Positions 1 to 10,832 of a stretch of 64,000 bases of DNA are shown here, in pieces. The translations under genes were made by a program, and so were the position numbers. A model generated the notes under the pieces. It was not told the origin of the DNA and made no database searches. It saw only the letters and a list, made by a program, of their open reading frames with translations. Within the stretch, counting starts at the first letter, position 1, and each line of letters opens with the position of its first letter. Source of the stretch: Sthenelais limicola (lineage: Eukaryota > Annelida > Polychaeta > Phyllodocida > Sigalionidae); contig OW804098.1 in NCBI GenBank assembly GCA_942159475.1, positions 113,339,916 to 113,403,915 on the forward strand, given 5' to 3'.

Positions 1-230
1 TTTTAGTAACGCTGTAGCAAAAACAACTGGACAGAACCCTCCCAAATTTCGGTCAAATTACTTGAAATGTAATGGATGAGTTGGAAAAGAATGGAAAATA
101 ATTTAGAAAATCTTAGTTGGAATGATTAACCCAAAACGGAAGTAGGACGAGGACTTGGGAGTTTGTTGTAGGTTTGTTTTCGGTCCGATGTTTCGGGCGA
201 CATTTGCCCTTTAACAAGGAGGTAATTTAG
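1..230 (-). mobile_element. retroelement 3'-tail-like repeat (family N)
   Basis: The minus strand carries aaagggcaaatgtcgcccg followed by aaac and a pyrimidine-rich end with acaaacctacaac. The same tail occurs on the plus strand at 51749-51845, and a fragment occurs at 8689-8712. GGGC/GCCC forms a short stem before gaaac. I recall such tails from Penelope-like elements with hammerhead-derived motifs, but the identity is uncertain. The first 110 bp also match a repeat at about 10490-10620. Confidence 0.4.
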
Positions 231-559
231 AAAATATTTTGTATTTTACCGACATTAACTGAGAGTGCAACTTTACCATCTTCTACACAAGTAACTATGT
301 AGGCGTGTTCAAAGTACATCCTGACTCTGAGAGGAGGCAGACCAGACATTTCTTACTTTTGGAATAAGTTGCCATTTCCTGCTGTCCTAGATTCAGACCG
401 GAAGTCAGCCACATACTTCCGGTGAAGGAGTCTGGGTGGGCAGACATGGAGGGAATGAATGAAGACAGGCCTTGTCTGCTACAGATACATCTCTGGGTCA
501 CGTGACGAAACCTGTACAATATTTTATGTCTTACAGAAAAATGAATCAAAGTCGTAAAT

Positions 560-690
560 TTGATATTTTCTTTTTATTCTTTCCCACACGATCTTATTTA
601 TCTTTCGAATCGGCTTGATCTCATCTTTTCAAATATGATGAAATCTCAAAATCCATCTTTTGCGGCTTACCTGTAAAACATCCCATGTAA
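560..690 (+). mobile_element. MITE family B, right-end fragment
   Basis: The segment aatcggcttgatctcatctt, then aatatgatgaaatctc, is the conserved right third of family B. The terminal repeat is degenerate. Confidence 0.55.
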
Positions 691-692
691 TG

Positions 693-1048
693 TGTTACAG
701 AAGAAATTAGTCTTAATTCGCAAAATTGATATTTTTCAAAATGTCTTATTTGTAAGAACTCTTTATAGGAATGTTTTGGCCCTATCAGTCGTCAAAATAT
801 GTTTATCAAATCTCAAGACTCTGCACTGAATAAATTAATTATATGCATTTGAAAGAACAATGGAATAATTTTATTTCTTTACCAGTGATTGTTTACACAG
901 AAATATCGCTAACCATTTTTTCAAATATAAACATATAGAAGTACCTTTTATATATCCTAACTATTAACATCGTTTGAATCTACCTGATCTGATGTATCTC
1001 AAAATGGCTTTTTTGTAGCTTAAAACTCATTTTTCTGTAACACATCAC
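693..1048 (+). mobile_element. MITE family B, divergent full-length copy
   Basis: It begins atgtgttacagaagaaatta and ends in actcatttttctgtaacacatcac. Internal landmarks (gatatttttcaaaatg, ttgaatctacctgatct) match the family in order. It is about 20-25% diverged by eye. Confidence 0.55.
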
Positions 1049-1484
1049 AATATTATTGGTCTTTTCCAATCCTCTCAAATATCACAAATGTCAGACAGAA
1101 GTCAAAATCTGGGTAATATGTAACCAAACTGATTTTCTGACTGAATTTACAAAATGTAGTGAGTGTACATCTTCTGATATTCGGACTCCTATATCTCAGA
1201 GGAGTCATCACGGTGGCCATCTTGAGAATAGTTCCAAGCTATCCAACGCAGACATGTGACTAATCACCATATCTTACCGTCACAACAAGTCAGGAGATTA
1301 AACTCTAGTAGTCTGTCTGGTCAAATAAACTTTTTCCGTTAGATTTGGATCAAAAGTGTTTTTATTGTTCAAAGAACGTTGCCTCTATTTGTATTGTTGC
1401 GTCTGTGATGTGAATTATTTCGGACTCACTTTTGTTGTTTGTAATACTATTTGGAGGCTTTTCGGACACCATTTCAGGAATATA

Positions 1485-1985
1485 TTACAGTATACTACTC
1501 CAGATAGTGTTGGAAGTCCAGTGATAAGAGCCAGAGAGCTTTGTAAAGTGTGATACACCCATACAACAATAGATGGTAGTATACTACCCCCGGTGTTAGT
1601 GGAAGTCCAGCTATGGGAGCTGAACTAAACAGTAGATGGTAGTATAGTACCCCACTACTAGAAACATACAATAGATGGTAGTATACTACCCCAGGAGTTA
1701 GTGGGAGCTATAGGAGCTTTACTAAACACACTGGTATAACATAATACAGCAATAGATGGTAGTATACTACCCCAGGAGTTAGTGTAAGGCCAACTATAAA
1801 AGTTGCACTAAACAGGCTGGTAAAACATCATGCAACAATAGATGGTAGTATATTACCCCAGGAGTTAGTGGTAGACCAGCTATAGGAGCTGAACTAAATA
1901 ACCTGGTTAAACACTTTACCACAATACAACAATAGATGGTAGTATACTACCCAAGGAGATAGTGGAAAGCCGGCTATAAGATCTA
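1485..1985. repeat. irregular tandem repeat with palindrome ggtagtatactacc
   Basis: The palindrome ggtagtatactacc, preceded by caatagat, recurs near 1574, 1635, 1676, 1759, 1844 and 1935, each followed by ccaggagttagtgg and a variable tail (cagctataggagct). Spacing varies from about 40 to 90 bp, so units have been partly deleted. Confidence 0.8.
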
Positions 1986-2439
1986 AACTAAAACTGCCTC
2001 GTAAAATAACAGCAATATGAATATGGCAACTCTATTTCCACAAAGAAGGTTTGAAAGTGAAACCTTCTCCTCTGGTATTACCTTCTATTGCTTCTACTGA
2101 GGGGAATGGCCTCGGCGTTAACAAGACCCTGATCCCAGCTCGCCCCTTGACAATAGAAAGTCAGGTTTCAAATTAAATTACTTTTTAAAAATGGATGTTC
2201 ATCTCCCTCTCTAGAGGTTATAAGGAGCTTGGGTAAGATGTGGGGAGGAAGGAATGTTTACATGTATTTATGCTACTAGCAGCGCTAAGCACCTGAAGAA
2301 TGGGAACTAATTTGAGCAAGGGTTCTTGAGAATACATTATTTGAGAAATATCAATTTATTTCACAAATGCTCCCAAGCCATCGTGCACCTAGTCTAAATC
2401 TCTGAGCTGTACAATTTCTGTAAGAGGGAAACATGAACC

Positions 2440-2670
2440 AATTTTGTTAAATATACTCCTTAGTAGGGTAACCTCAGATATGCATAGATATATTCAATAC
2501 ACAGTGTCCCAATTTAGTACATGTATTCATGCTACTGACCGCCCTAGGCACCCCAAGAATGAACACATTCTGATTAAGGGTTCCTGTGAAAAATCACTTT
2601 GAAATATATCTATTTTGGCACTTGTGACTATTTTATTCCTGAAACACATCACAAATAATTTCTAGCCATT
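2440..2670 (-). mobile_element. MITE family B, right half, diverged subtype
   Basis: The segment ggtaacctcagatatgcata, then gatatattcaatacacagt, matches the copy at 55857-56346, and it ends in ctgaaacacatcac. A shorter related piece lies at 2230-2400. Confidence 0.5.
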
Positions 2671-2694
2671 TTGTGCCTAGTCTCACTCTGTGAC

Positions 2695-3115
2695 CCGTAC
2701 GATTTCTGAGTTGTACGATTTCTGAGCTGTATGATTTCTGAGCGGTATGATTTCTGAGCTGTACGATTACTGAGCTATACGATTTCTAAGCTATACGATT
2801 TCTGAGCTGTACGATTTCTGAGCTGTATGATTTCTGAGCTGTATGATTTCTGAGCTGTACGATTTCGGAGCTGCTGTACGATTTCGGAGCTTTACGATTT
2901 CGGAGCTGTAGGATTTCTGTGCTTTACGATTTCTGAGCTTCTGCACGATTTCTGAGCTTCTGTACGATTCCTGAGCTGTACAATTTCTGAGCTGCGTTAC
3001 GATTTCTGAGCTGCTGCACGATTTCTAAGCTGCACGATTTCTAAGCTGTACGATTTCACAGCTGCTGTACGATTTCTCAGCTGCTGTACGATTTCTCAGC
3101 TGCTGTACGATTTGT
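2695..3115. repeat. 16-bp satellite (tgtacgatttctgagc)
   Basis: About 22-24 units of gagctgtacgatttct with a basic 16-bp period. Many units in the right half carry an extra gct (19 bp). It ends at the GC-rich island at 3170-3360. Confidence 0.85.
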
Positions 3116-3216
3116 GTAAGAAGGAAACATGAACCCATCAGTCCAGCTATAGTAGTGGTCTAGAGGGACACCAGCACTGACCGTCCAGTTACTACTACTT
3201 ACTACCCGTCCTCCAG

Positions 3217-3361
3217 GGTGTTGCCATGGGGAGCCCTGGAGGAGGAAGAGTTGGCTAGTGATGTGCTTCTCCACCAGGTGGCAGTCGGCTGGAGGAACGC
3301 TGTCTCCAGGGTGCTGCTACGTCATCAACTGTTGATTAGAAGGGAGATGGGTTGGGGCTGA
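3217..3361 (+). CDS. possible C-terminal exon, low confidence
   Basis: A GC-rich island directly after a tandem array. Behind a good acceptor (acccgtcctccag) an open frame reads VLPWGALEEEELASDVLLHQ, then VAVGWRNAVSRVLLRHQLLI, and stops at 3359. The composition suggests an amphipathic helix. Other frames and the minus strand are also open here, and the region contains imperfect palindromes around ccatggggagccctgg, so the open frame may be accidental. It enters in phase 2, unlike the other exons, so it would belong to another transcript. Confidence 0.22.
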
Positions 3362-3368
3362 GGGATTT

Positions 3369-3690
3369 GTGATGTGTTCCTGGAAAATGAGTCACAAGTT
3401 GCAAAATTGCTATTTTTCAAAGCGTTTTATTTACAAGATATCTTTGTGGGAATGTTTTCATTGTTGGGGTGCTTAACGCTGTTCGTGGCATGAACACATT
3501 TACCAAATTTCAAAACATTGTATCTAATTTTCTCATGCATTACTCATATCATCTTATAGAGTATATCTAGCTACTTTACTAGTAAATGTCCACCCAGAAA
3601 AATTCAAATATCACAAAAATACTTGTTAAAATATCAATTTTTGCGCCGCATGACTGATTTACACATCATAATTGATTAAATAAAGAGTCA
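3369..3690 (+). mobile_element. MITE family B, left part
   Basis: Starts gtgatgtgttcctggaaaat and follows the family through tactagtaaatgtccaccca. The right end is decayed. Confidence 0.55.
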
Positions 3691-4108
3691 CTTACAGGGA
3701 ATCTATGAATTTTTATGATATTATATTTCATTTTTCATATTTAAGTAGGAAAATAAGGTACAGCATTGCCGCTGAGGCAGTCTTCCTTCTGCCTGCATTT
3801 AGCACTGTTATAAATCAGTTATGAACATGATGAATGGATGGAGGTTAGTTGGGAAATGAATACTATATGAATCAGAGTGGGATGACATTCGATGTGTGTG
3901 AATCCAGTGTGTGGGTATAGTTTTTTAGTCAAAAGTATCAAAATGATTATAAAAATGAATAACTTGTAATTATTATGTCGCCAAATCAATGATTGTTTTA
4001 TATTTAGTTTGGGTGGTCGAGGAAGACCTGCGAGGGGGCAGAGGACCAAAACCCTATTCATTGTTTTCGTACCTATGCAACTGTATGAATTATATTGAAT
4101 AAAATCAT

Positions 4109-4133
4109 TATATATATATATATATATATATAT
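4109..4133. repeat. (TA)n microsatellite
   Basis: About 12 TA units. A shorter run lies at 4949-4961. Confidence 0.9.
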
Positions 4134-5036
4134 CAATGACATTTAGATGAGTTTTGATAAATATTTCCTATTATATAAGATGCAATGATGGTGGTAGTAA
4201 ATGAGACGTCCTATGTCTAGCTGTTGTAGATTTCATGTGTTTATTTATATCTCTCTAATGACTGAATAGCTGAGAGGCTCCTCCCCCATCTATAGGTCTG
4301 CACAGCATAGCATAACATATGCTCCAAATCTCCCTATTACACCAATTACGCTAAGGATTTCTCGTCTTTTGTGACATTTTATCATGATGCAAATTTCTTT
4401 TGAACAGCCCATTGAACCTTTTGTTGTGTATTTGTCTTTTACAATTAAAAGGACATCAGCTTTGTCATTATTAACCATAAACTCTTTAAATATATCGCTT
4501 TGGTTCCCATCATTAGTGATGATTTCAAATTGTGGGAATCAGAATGTTTGACCGGAGCCTTGCTTGAGAAATAGTGATATTAGTGAAGTATAAATAATGA
4601 TGGGTGGATATATCTTTAAACTGAACCGACTGAACACTGACTCTGAACTCTGAACAATTCACCATCTAAAAATGTCGGATTATTACTAATTATTAATTAA
4701 CAGCAGATAATCTGTTGCACCCGTAGTGAGATGTCTACACATTTTGATATTCTGACTTGGCTCTGGATCTTGTGTTACTTTAAACCCTAGTATTGTCTTT
4801 GAAACGATCAGATTTATGTACAACTTAATATCCAGTAACTAGTAGCAGGTATTAAAAACTGTGGATACCCCAGGAAGACCTCAATCTGAGAGGCTGGCGT
4901 CCCATTCTGAGCTATGTAAACTGTTTCGAATCAGAATAAAAATACAATATATATATATATCATGCATTGATCCAATATTGTGTGTTATATTTCTTTTCTT
5001 TTTTTAAAAATTGTGTTATATTTCTTCATCCCTCAG

Positions 5037-5132
5037 CAAAGTCAGACGAACCATTACTGCTGATAAACAGTATCACTGTCACAAATGGCAGTGACAGCAC
5101 TATCGGAATATTAGCAGATAGTTGTCAGGAAG
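5037..5132 (+). CDS. internal exon, symmetric phase 1-1, unknown gene
   Basis: A 96-nt exon candidate. It follows a long pyrimidine tract ending in cctcag and ends at a good donor (GGAAG then gtaggg). The open frame enters with two bases completing a codon and leaves with one base, so the exon is phase 1-1 and can be skipped without frameshift. The peptide runs KSDEPLLLINSITVTNGSDS and then TIGILADSCQE. I recognise no domain. Phase agrees with every other exon candidate on this strand, which supports one gene. I infer a cassette exon; it could also be part of an upstream-starting isoform. Confidence 0.5.
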
Positions 5133-5260
5133 GTAGGGTGGTTTACTTGGATGATTTTGGGTTAGGTGGTTGGTGAAATTATATTGTTTCAGTGTTGGTT
5201 GGGGGTTTAATTGTGTAGTTATTGAACTGCCAACCGTATTAGATGTAATTAAAGAATAAA

Positions 5261-5457
5261 GGGTGGTCTCCACTGGCTACAGCTAGCTCTGCGGTAATCC
5301 TTGTGATGGTTTGTGCTGGTTCTGTAGGTGGTGAGGAATGATGAGGTCCTGCCTACACGGTCAGTGATCGATGTAGGCAGGACCTCGCCACTCCTCAACA
5401 ACACAGCACCATCGCAAGGCTTACTGCAGAGCTTACCGCAGCCAGTGGAGATCCCCC
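5261..5457 (+). mobile_element. MITE family C (Harbinger-like)
   Basis: Terminal inverted repeats gggtggtctccactggct and agccagtggagatccccc are flanked by TAA/TTAA-type target sites. The inner arms (gctctgcggtaa / ttaccgcagagc-like) continue the inverted repeat, and a second hairpin (gaggtcctgcctaca) sits at the centre. A 3-bp TWA target site and G-rich ends fit PIF/Harbinger nonautonomous elements. Confidence 0.8.
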
Positions 5458-5461
5458 TTTA

Positions 5462-5545
5462 ATGACCAACTATGAGGGGCTGCTGGTGCACTGTTATACA
5501 CAAACAGTGCACCAGCAGTCCTGATATGGAGGTTACTAATCCTTA
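5462..5545. repeat. family F fragment with ctggtgcactgtt palindrome
   Basis: Contains gctggtgcactgttatacac and its inverted partner aacagtgcaccagcag. It shares these motifs with the tandem arrays at 41316-41690 and 62697-63050. Confidence 0.6.
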
Positions 5546-5895
5546 TAGTTAAGTTGTTATATCTCCAAGACTTTTAAGGCAGTGATTGTTTATAAATAAC
5601 GTAGCCATACTATAACATTTTTATTTCTCAAGAGCCAACCAGATTTCAGCTAATTTACATGAATTTGGCAAAAATTAACAAATATAGTTAAAACAAAATG
5701 TAGCGCCAAATCTTGTGGGTGTCAAATATTGAGAAACAACATCTCCAAACACTGCTAAGGCATGGAAGTGACTTGACCTAAAAAAGGATTCCAGTGAAAT
5801 CCCAGGAATGCGGGGGCAATTTGCCACCATCACAGCATCCCAAATCTTGTTATTTTCTTATCCTGCCATCTTACCGATTTAAAATTAAGTATAAA

Positions 5896-6116
5896 GGGTG
5901 GTCTCCACTGGCTATGGTAAGCTCTGCGGTAAGCCTTGCCTTGGTGTTGTGCTGGTTCTGTAGGTGGAGAGGAGTGACGTGTTCCTCCCTATATGGTTCA
6001 CTGGCCACCTCGTCACGCCTCGCCACACCTTGCCACCTATAGAACCATCACAACACCATCACAAGGCTAACCGCAGAGCCTACCACAGAGCCTACTGCAG
6101 CCAGTGGAGACCCCCC
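5896..6116 (+). mobile_element. MITE family C (Harbinger-like)
   Basis: Same terminal repeats as the copy at 5261, with ataaa before and ttaatt after. The centre contains gttctgtaggtggagagg and cctccctatatggttca, the sequence type amplified in the minisatellite at 15966-16738. Confidence 0.8.
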
Positions 6117-6334
6117 TTAATTCATGAATATTTCCACAGGAATCAAGTAATTGATCCTTATTGATTATAATAATATCATAAAACTAAAGATAATGTCTTG
6201 AGTGAATATTTACCCAACCAAGATTAATATTATAATATCTGTTGGACATAGTTTTCACGAAATAAAATTCATATTACAAAGTGTTGATGACTAATTGTTT
6301 TAAATCTTGTTTGATTATTCACTTACAAAACTAG

Positions 6335-6445
6335 AAAATCTAAATGAGAAGGAGTTATCAGACCTAGTCTTTTCAATGGTCCGCAATTCTCCACCGCCAA
6401 ACTATGATGATGTAAAAGAAGCTGAAGATAACGATGAAGTCAAAA
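6335..6445 (+). CDS. internal exon with PPxY motif, phase 1-1
   Basis: A 111-nt exon candidate with a moderate acceptor (ttacaaaactag) and a donor gtaaat. The frame is phase 1 on both sides. The peptide is acidic and reads NLNEKELSDLVFSMVRNSPP then PNYDDVKEAEDNDEVK. PPNY within it fits the PPxY ligand motif bound by WW domains (for example of Nedd4-type ligases); that function is inference from the motif alone. Codon use and the charged composition look coding, unlike the surrounding AT-rich DNA. The acceptor is the weakest element of the call. Confidence 0.5.
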
Positions 6446-6529
6446 GTAAATTGAGCTACATACATGCACCTTTACATAAGTCATTTCACTACTATTGAGG
6501 AACTATTGTCACAGTGTGTTCGTTGATAG

Positions 6530-6711
6530 TACAGTTGAACCTCTCTATTAAGACCAATCTTCTAACTGAATGATCTTTGGTCTCATAGCGAGGTGGTCCG
6601 TTTAGAGGGCTCTAAATCTAATAAGAGGGAATTATTCGCGACTGGGAAAACTGGTCTCAATAGAGGGGTGGTCTCTATAATGAGGTGGTATTCATGTGAG
6701 GTTCCACTGTA
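6530..6711 (+). mobile_element. mariner/pogo-type MITE
   Basis: Ends TACAGTTGAACCTC and GAGGTTCCACTGTA, with TA at both outer edges. Inner parts tattaagacc and ggtctctataatgagg are inverted matches. Length of about 180 bp and the CAGT start fit nonautonomous Tc1/mariner-pogo elements. Confidence 0.75.
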
Positions 6712-7121
6712 GTCCTAAAGTTGCTAGTACATGAAGGGGCAATTTGTTAGTGCTAAAAGCTGCTAAGCACAACAATTTCATTGGCATTTCAACCCTATAC
6801 GCAAGGCTCTACCAGACCGCATGCTTATTGAGGATAAAATAAGGTTGGATAGTAATTGTCAATTATTCTAAAGAACTTATATTATAAGTTTCTCCTCTGA
6901 CCTGCTCGATTATATTGTGATTGAGAATGCACTGTAGATGCAATTGCACCAACCACAGAGGGATAACATGTTGGTGGAGTCACGCTTATAGGACCTGGAA
7001 TTGCTAATCTCAAAGTGTCTACGTGCTACTTTATGACCATAAACACGAGCACTTGGTTATACAGTAAAACATCTCTTGTTAACATAGGCAACTTAGTATA
7101 GGGAGTGGTGGTATAATATAT

Positions 7122-7355
7122 GGGTCAGATTTTCAGAAAATGTACCATTCAACTTCACCAATCTTCTCAAATAACCCAAATTTGAGACGAAAATAAAGTT
7201 CAAAATACAGCCCAACCTAACCAAACAGATTGCTAGAGTCAATGCAATGCCGAATATACTCGAATTTACCTAGTATTGACCAAATTGCAGCCTAATTTAG
7301 CAGGACTTACTCAATGTGTACAGCTGCCAATTGTACATTTTCTGAAAATCTGACC
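7122..7355 (-). mobile_element. MITE family A (subtype A2)
   Basis: Terminal repeats GGGTCAGATTTTCAGAAAAT and its inverse, with atat on the left. The interior follows the A2 pattern (cagattgctagagtcaatgc). Confidence 0.85.
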
Positions 7356-7419
7356 GATATAGTGAGGTGCCTGCACCTATAAGAAGGGTTTCTTGGCCAC
7401 CATTGAGCCACCAGGTTAT

Positions 7420-7654
7420 AGGTCAGATTTTCAGAAAATGTACAATTGGCAGCTGTACACATTTAGGAAATTCTCCTAAATTAGGCTGAAACATGAAGAA
7501 CACCGGGTATATCTGAGTATATTTGGTATGGCGTTGATTTAAAGTATCAGTTCTGTTACGTTAAACTGCATTTTGAAGCTAATTTCTGTCTTAAATGTGG
7601 TTTATTTGAGAAGATTGGTAAAGGTGAATTGTACATTTTCTGAAAATCTGACCC
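7420..7654 (+). mobile_element. MITE family A (subtype A1)
   Basis: Complete copy. Flanks are ttata before and ttataggt after, so the target resembles the element tip. Only 65 bp separate it from the copy at 7122. Confidence 0.85.
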
Positions 7655-7677
7655 TTATAGGTTTGGTGGTATAATAT

Positions 7678-8085
7678 GTGATGTGTTTTAACAAAATGAG
7701 TCACAAGTCGCAAAATTGATATTTTTCAAAGTGACTTTTTCGAAAGATTTCTTTATTGAAATGTTCTGATTTCTCGAGGGTCTAGCACACTTAGTCATAT
7801 GAACCTATGTGCCAGATTTCAGGACATAGTATTAAATATATCCTTGCGTTTTGAAGGCCTTCATATTGATGATAATTAGTTACTTTACTGGTAATTACCC
7901 ACCCAGAAACATTGCAAACTTTATATTTGAAAAATAAAAATATCAAACTTAGAATATAGAAATATATGTTAAGTGTGCCAGTGTTTACTATCATTGGAAT
8001 CCCCTTGATCTCATCTTTCCAAACATAATGGTATCTCAAAATCCATTTTTTGCGACTTATGACTCATTTTCCTGAAACACATCAC
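7678..8085 (+). mobile_element. MITE family B, complete
   Basis: Starts gtgatgtgttttaacaaaat and ends gactcattttcctgaaacac atcac. A 4-bp duplication atat lies on both sides. It serves as a reference copy of 408 bp. Confidence 0.88.
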
Positions 8086-8864
8086 ATATATAGTGAGGTT
8101 CCTGCACCTATAAGAAGGTTTTCTTGAACACCATTTGTTACACCGGGCTCTACATTGGTGAGAATTTGCTCAATGTAACATTACCAATAGGCTGGTAGTT
8201 GTTAAGTGGACAGGGTCATGTTGATATTAGTTTGTGAGTTTCATGAACGTATTCATGAATTTCATAAATTACTTGCTCCTCGAGATCAAAGATCAAAGAT
8301 TTGCTGACCTCACAAGATGAAGTCAACATGTGTGTGACTTCCACAATGTCTGTGGAATGATCTTCATGAGGTGCCCTAAAAGATTCTGGTTCATGGTTGA
8401 CTTAAGGCATAGGATTTTAAGTTCTTTAAGTTTTTGTATTGCATTACATGTGTAATTGTTAAGGTCTTGGATTCTGATAATCTTGTTGTGCAGCTTATCG
8501 TGCAATCCTCCCACAACCGGTTTATTTGTTGACAACATACATTTTAAAGATGAACAAAAGTATTGGATCATATTATTCCTGACATAGCTACATTTAATTT
8601 CATATCAAGTGATAGAAGAGAGAAAAATCAATATAACTAGTGACTGTTGTATGAGTTTAGGTTTTGCGGTGTCAGCATATTGTCTCAGCGACATGTGCCC
8701 TTTATCAAGGTCTATGATTTTGCATTATATCAATGGCTTTCAGGTCATCAATTTTAAAATCATTTCATGGAAAAAACAGCACAACCCACAATGATTTGGT
8801 AGTGGTCTTTTTATTTTGGCATTTGTTTATCTAAAATTGTTTAAAATCATTGTGTTGAATAGCG
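8086..8864. other. stretch upstream of first exon
   Basis: 8090-8146 repeats the sequence at 7356-7412 (tgcacctataagaag). An unrecognised minus-strand frame of 82 residues at 8323-8571 (containing KIIRIQDLNNYTCNAIQKLK) looks somewhat protein-like but has no recognised homology. The rest is AT-rich and probably includes the promoter of the exon at 8865. Confidence 0.35.
8683..8715 (-). repeat. family N tail fragment
   Basis: About 24 bases (agcgacatgtgccctttatc and onward) match the stem segment of the family N tails on the opposite strand. No more of the element is recognisable. Confidence 0.3.
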
Positions 8865-8982
8865 ATGGCGGCAGAAACGGAAGAAGTTGAATCAGTTGTG
8901 ATAATGGTGGAGAACTTAGAAAACAAAGATGGCGCCCAGGACCATAAGGAGATGGAGGCGTTAAACGGCAGTTTCGGCAGAG
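8865..8982 (+). CDS. alternative first coding exon (isoform 1), phase 1 donor
   Basis: The ATG stands in a good context (agcgATGg) and opens a 39-codon frame starting MAAETEEVESVVIMVENLEN and ending NGSFGR, followed by one base of the next codon and an AG|gtaggc donor. The segment is GC-richer than its flanks. It is very acidic and has no transmembrane segment or known domain. The next exon candidate (10800) enters in the matching phase, giving an in-frame join R-V-VDSMAWEDSE. I read it as a first exon with a short 5' untranslated region, because no acceptor lies just upstream. Confidence 0.6.
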
Positions 8983-9698
8983 GTAGGCTCCCCAATATCA
9001 ATCATATGATAAGTCCCAATGGGAGATCTTACAGTTAAGATGGTGGCTTGGAAATTAAATTGTATGTTTTTTACTTTTTTTTGTTTTAAAGATGTTTATT
9101 TAGAAATCCGGATTACTTCACTTAAGACGTTTTCTCAGCCAATCCTGACTACATGATATCGAAAAGGATATATTTTCTTTATAATTTCCACCTGTCTTTG
9201 GACATTATGGGAACAATAAGAAAAATGAGAAACTGTTACAATGAGGGTAACACAAAAGGCAACAAAGTAATGAAGGTAGCCTCCGTACAGGTAGGAGCTA
9301 CGGTGAAGGTATAGGCATATGGCCATTGATAATTAAAACTTTAGGGACATTAATATATCATGACACAATGAGGTATAACAAAACCTCATGAAACTTGATA
9401 CAGGACAGGTATGTACAGTGAATTATTTGGGTTAAAAGTGATATCACATCACATCATGCAAATCTTTCAATTTTCTTTCTACAAATTTAAAAATGTGTTT
9501 TGTTAGTCTTAAGATTTGCAGGATGAGAACACAAATGATGCAGTGCAGTGGTGTGTGAGAAACTTTAGCCGTACAATGAGAGAGAAAATATGAAGATGAA
9601 ATCTAAATACCAAACAGTTTAGATTTAAAGACATTTCATTTAGTCAATTTGACGACAGTAAGGGGGCGTACTGACACTACTGAGGTATGACAATACAT

Positions 9699-9934
9699 GG
9701 GTCAGGTTTTCAGAAAATGTACCAATTGACAGCTCTACACATTTAGTAAATCCTGCTAAAGTAGGCTGAAAACTCGTCGATTCTAGGTATGTCTGAGTAT
9801 ATTTGGTGTCGCATTGATTTAGAGTAACAGTTCTGTTATGTTAAACTGCATTTTGAAGCTCATTTTTGTCTTAAATGTGGGTTATTTGAGAGGATTGGTG
9901 AAGGGGAATTGTACATGTTCTGAAAATCTGACCC
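9699..9934 (+). mobile_element. MITE family A (A1)
   Basis: Complete copy with both termini. Flanks are acat and atat. Confidence 0.85.
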
Positions 9935-10489
9935 ATATGTAGACTTGTTTGTAGTTGGTTTCTGTTGAGCAGAAAGTTTTTTTAAGGTTTTATACTTGGT
10001 GAACATTATCCCCTTTACGGGGTTTTTCATCTGACCGAAGTGGTTCTTATATAACATATACAGGTATAGAAGATTTCATAGATACACATAGGATTGAAGG
10101 TAATTCATAATCATGGGTACAATATGAGACGTAGAAAGAGAAGAGAGATGAGAAAGTGCTAAAATACTAGGAGTTAATTATAAGTGTTGAATCACAAACT
10201 GAACAATCCTTGTCAGATTTATAATATTTTTTTTTGTATTTCATTATTAATCATACACAAATCTTCATATGGAAATAGAGTGAAGTGTATTTTGTGTCTG
10301 TACGAAGTGGAGTGATAGATTGAGGCTATTTAATGTAAATTATATAACTTACCCACCATACCACTCTCTCCCTTAAATCTCACTTTAGACTCACGACGGA
10401 CCTACATTTTGTTTTATTATTTAAAATATTTATACAACCAATCGTGATGAAGGATATATATACAAGGATTTGGGCGGGTCCATTGTAGA

Positions 10490-10620
10490 AGCCCTGAAGC
10501 AAAGGCATCGGACAGAATCCTCCGAAACTTTGGTCAAATGACCTTTTAGATGAGTTGGAAAAATAATGGAACAAAATGTAGAAAATGCAGTTCTTGACCG
10601 ATGCTAACTCAGAGTGCATT
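10490..10620 (-). repeat. repeat shared with the left window end
   Basis: Segments ggacagaatcctccgaaact, tggtcaaatgacctttt and gatgagttggaaaa match 29-110 and 235-270 in order. Confidence 0.5.
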
Positions 10621-10799
10621 TTTAGGTTTGATATCCCAGCTTTTGGTGAAGGAGATCACACCAACCACATGTGTACACTACACATGCTTAAACTCATTGT
10701 AATCAGTGTTTTCCTGGAGTATGTCCTTCGCTCCTTGTCCTTTAACCTGCCCCAAGAACGTTCATGAGATATTAAATATTATTTGCTGACATTTTCCAG

Positions 10800-10832
10800 T
10801 TGTCGATAGCATGGCCTGGGAGGACTCGGAAG
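10800..10832 (+). CDS. 33-nt symmetric microexon
   Basis: The acceptor tttgctgacattttccag and the donor GAAG|gtaaat flank 33 nt that continue the phase 1 frame of the exon ending at 8982: V-V-D-S-M-A-W-E-D-S-E, leaving one base. Both ends are phase 1, so inclusion adds 11 residues without frameshift. An in-frame ATG lies inside (at 10811), so it could also serve as a start. Microexons this short are easily mimicked by chance. The matching phase on both sides is the main support. Confidence 0.45.

Larger units (their letters stand above)
5133..6334 (+). other. putative intron with two Harbinger-like MITEs and one F fragment
   Basis: The stretch between two exon candidates holds the family C copies at 5261-5457 and 5896-6116, a family F palindromic fragment at about 5462-5545, and about 350 bp of AT-rich sequence with no recognised feature. 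No convincing coding segment was seen on either strand. Confidence 0.45.
8983..10799 (+). other. putative intron between first exon and microexon
   Basis: The donor gtaggc at 8983 and the acceptor attttccag ending at 10799 bound 1.8 kb. It contains one family A copy (9699-9934) and, at about 10490-10620, a decayed repeat shared with the left end of the window. The remaining bases (9000-9690 and 9940-10480) are AT-rich with no recognised feature. Confidence 0.45.

Noticed and set aside
2695..3115. Tandem 16-bp units considered as CRISPR-like array
   Set aside because: Direct tandem satellite without spacers, in eukaryotic DNA.
3819..4142. 107-codon minus-strand frame with YIYIYIY
   Set aside because: Begins inside a (TA)n microsatellite. 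Composition is AT-driven.
8323..8571. 82-codon minus-strand frame with KIIRIQDLNNYTCNAIQKLK
   Set aside because: Looks mildly protein-like but has no splice context, no neighbour and no recognised family. Kept only as a note in the stretch description.
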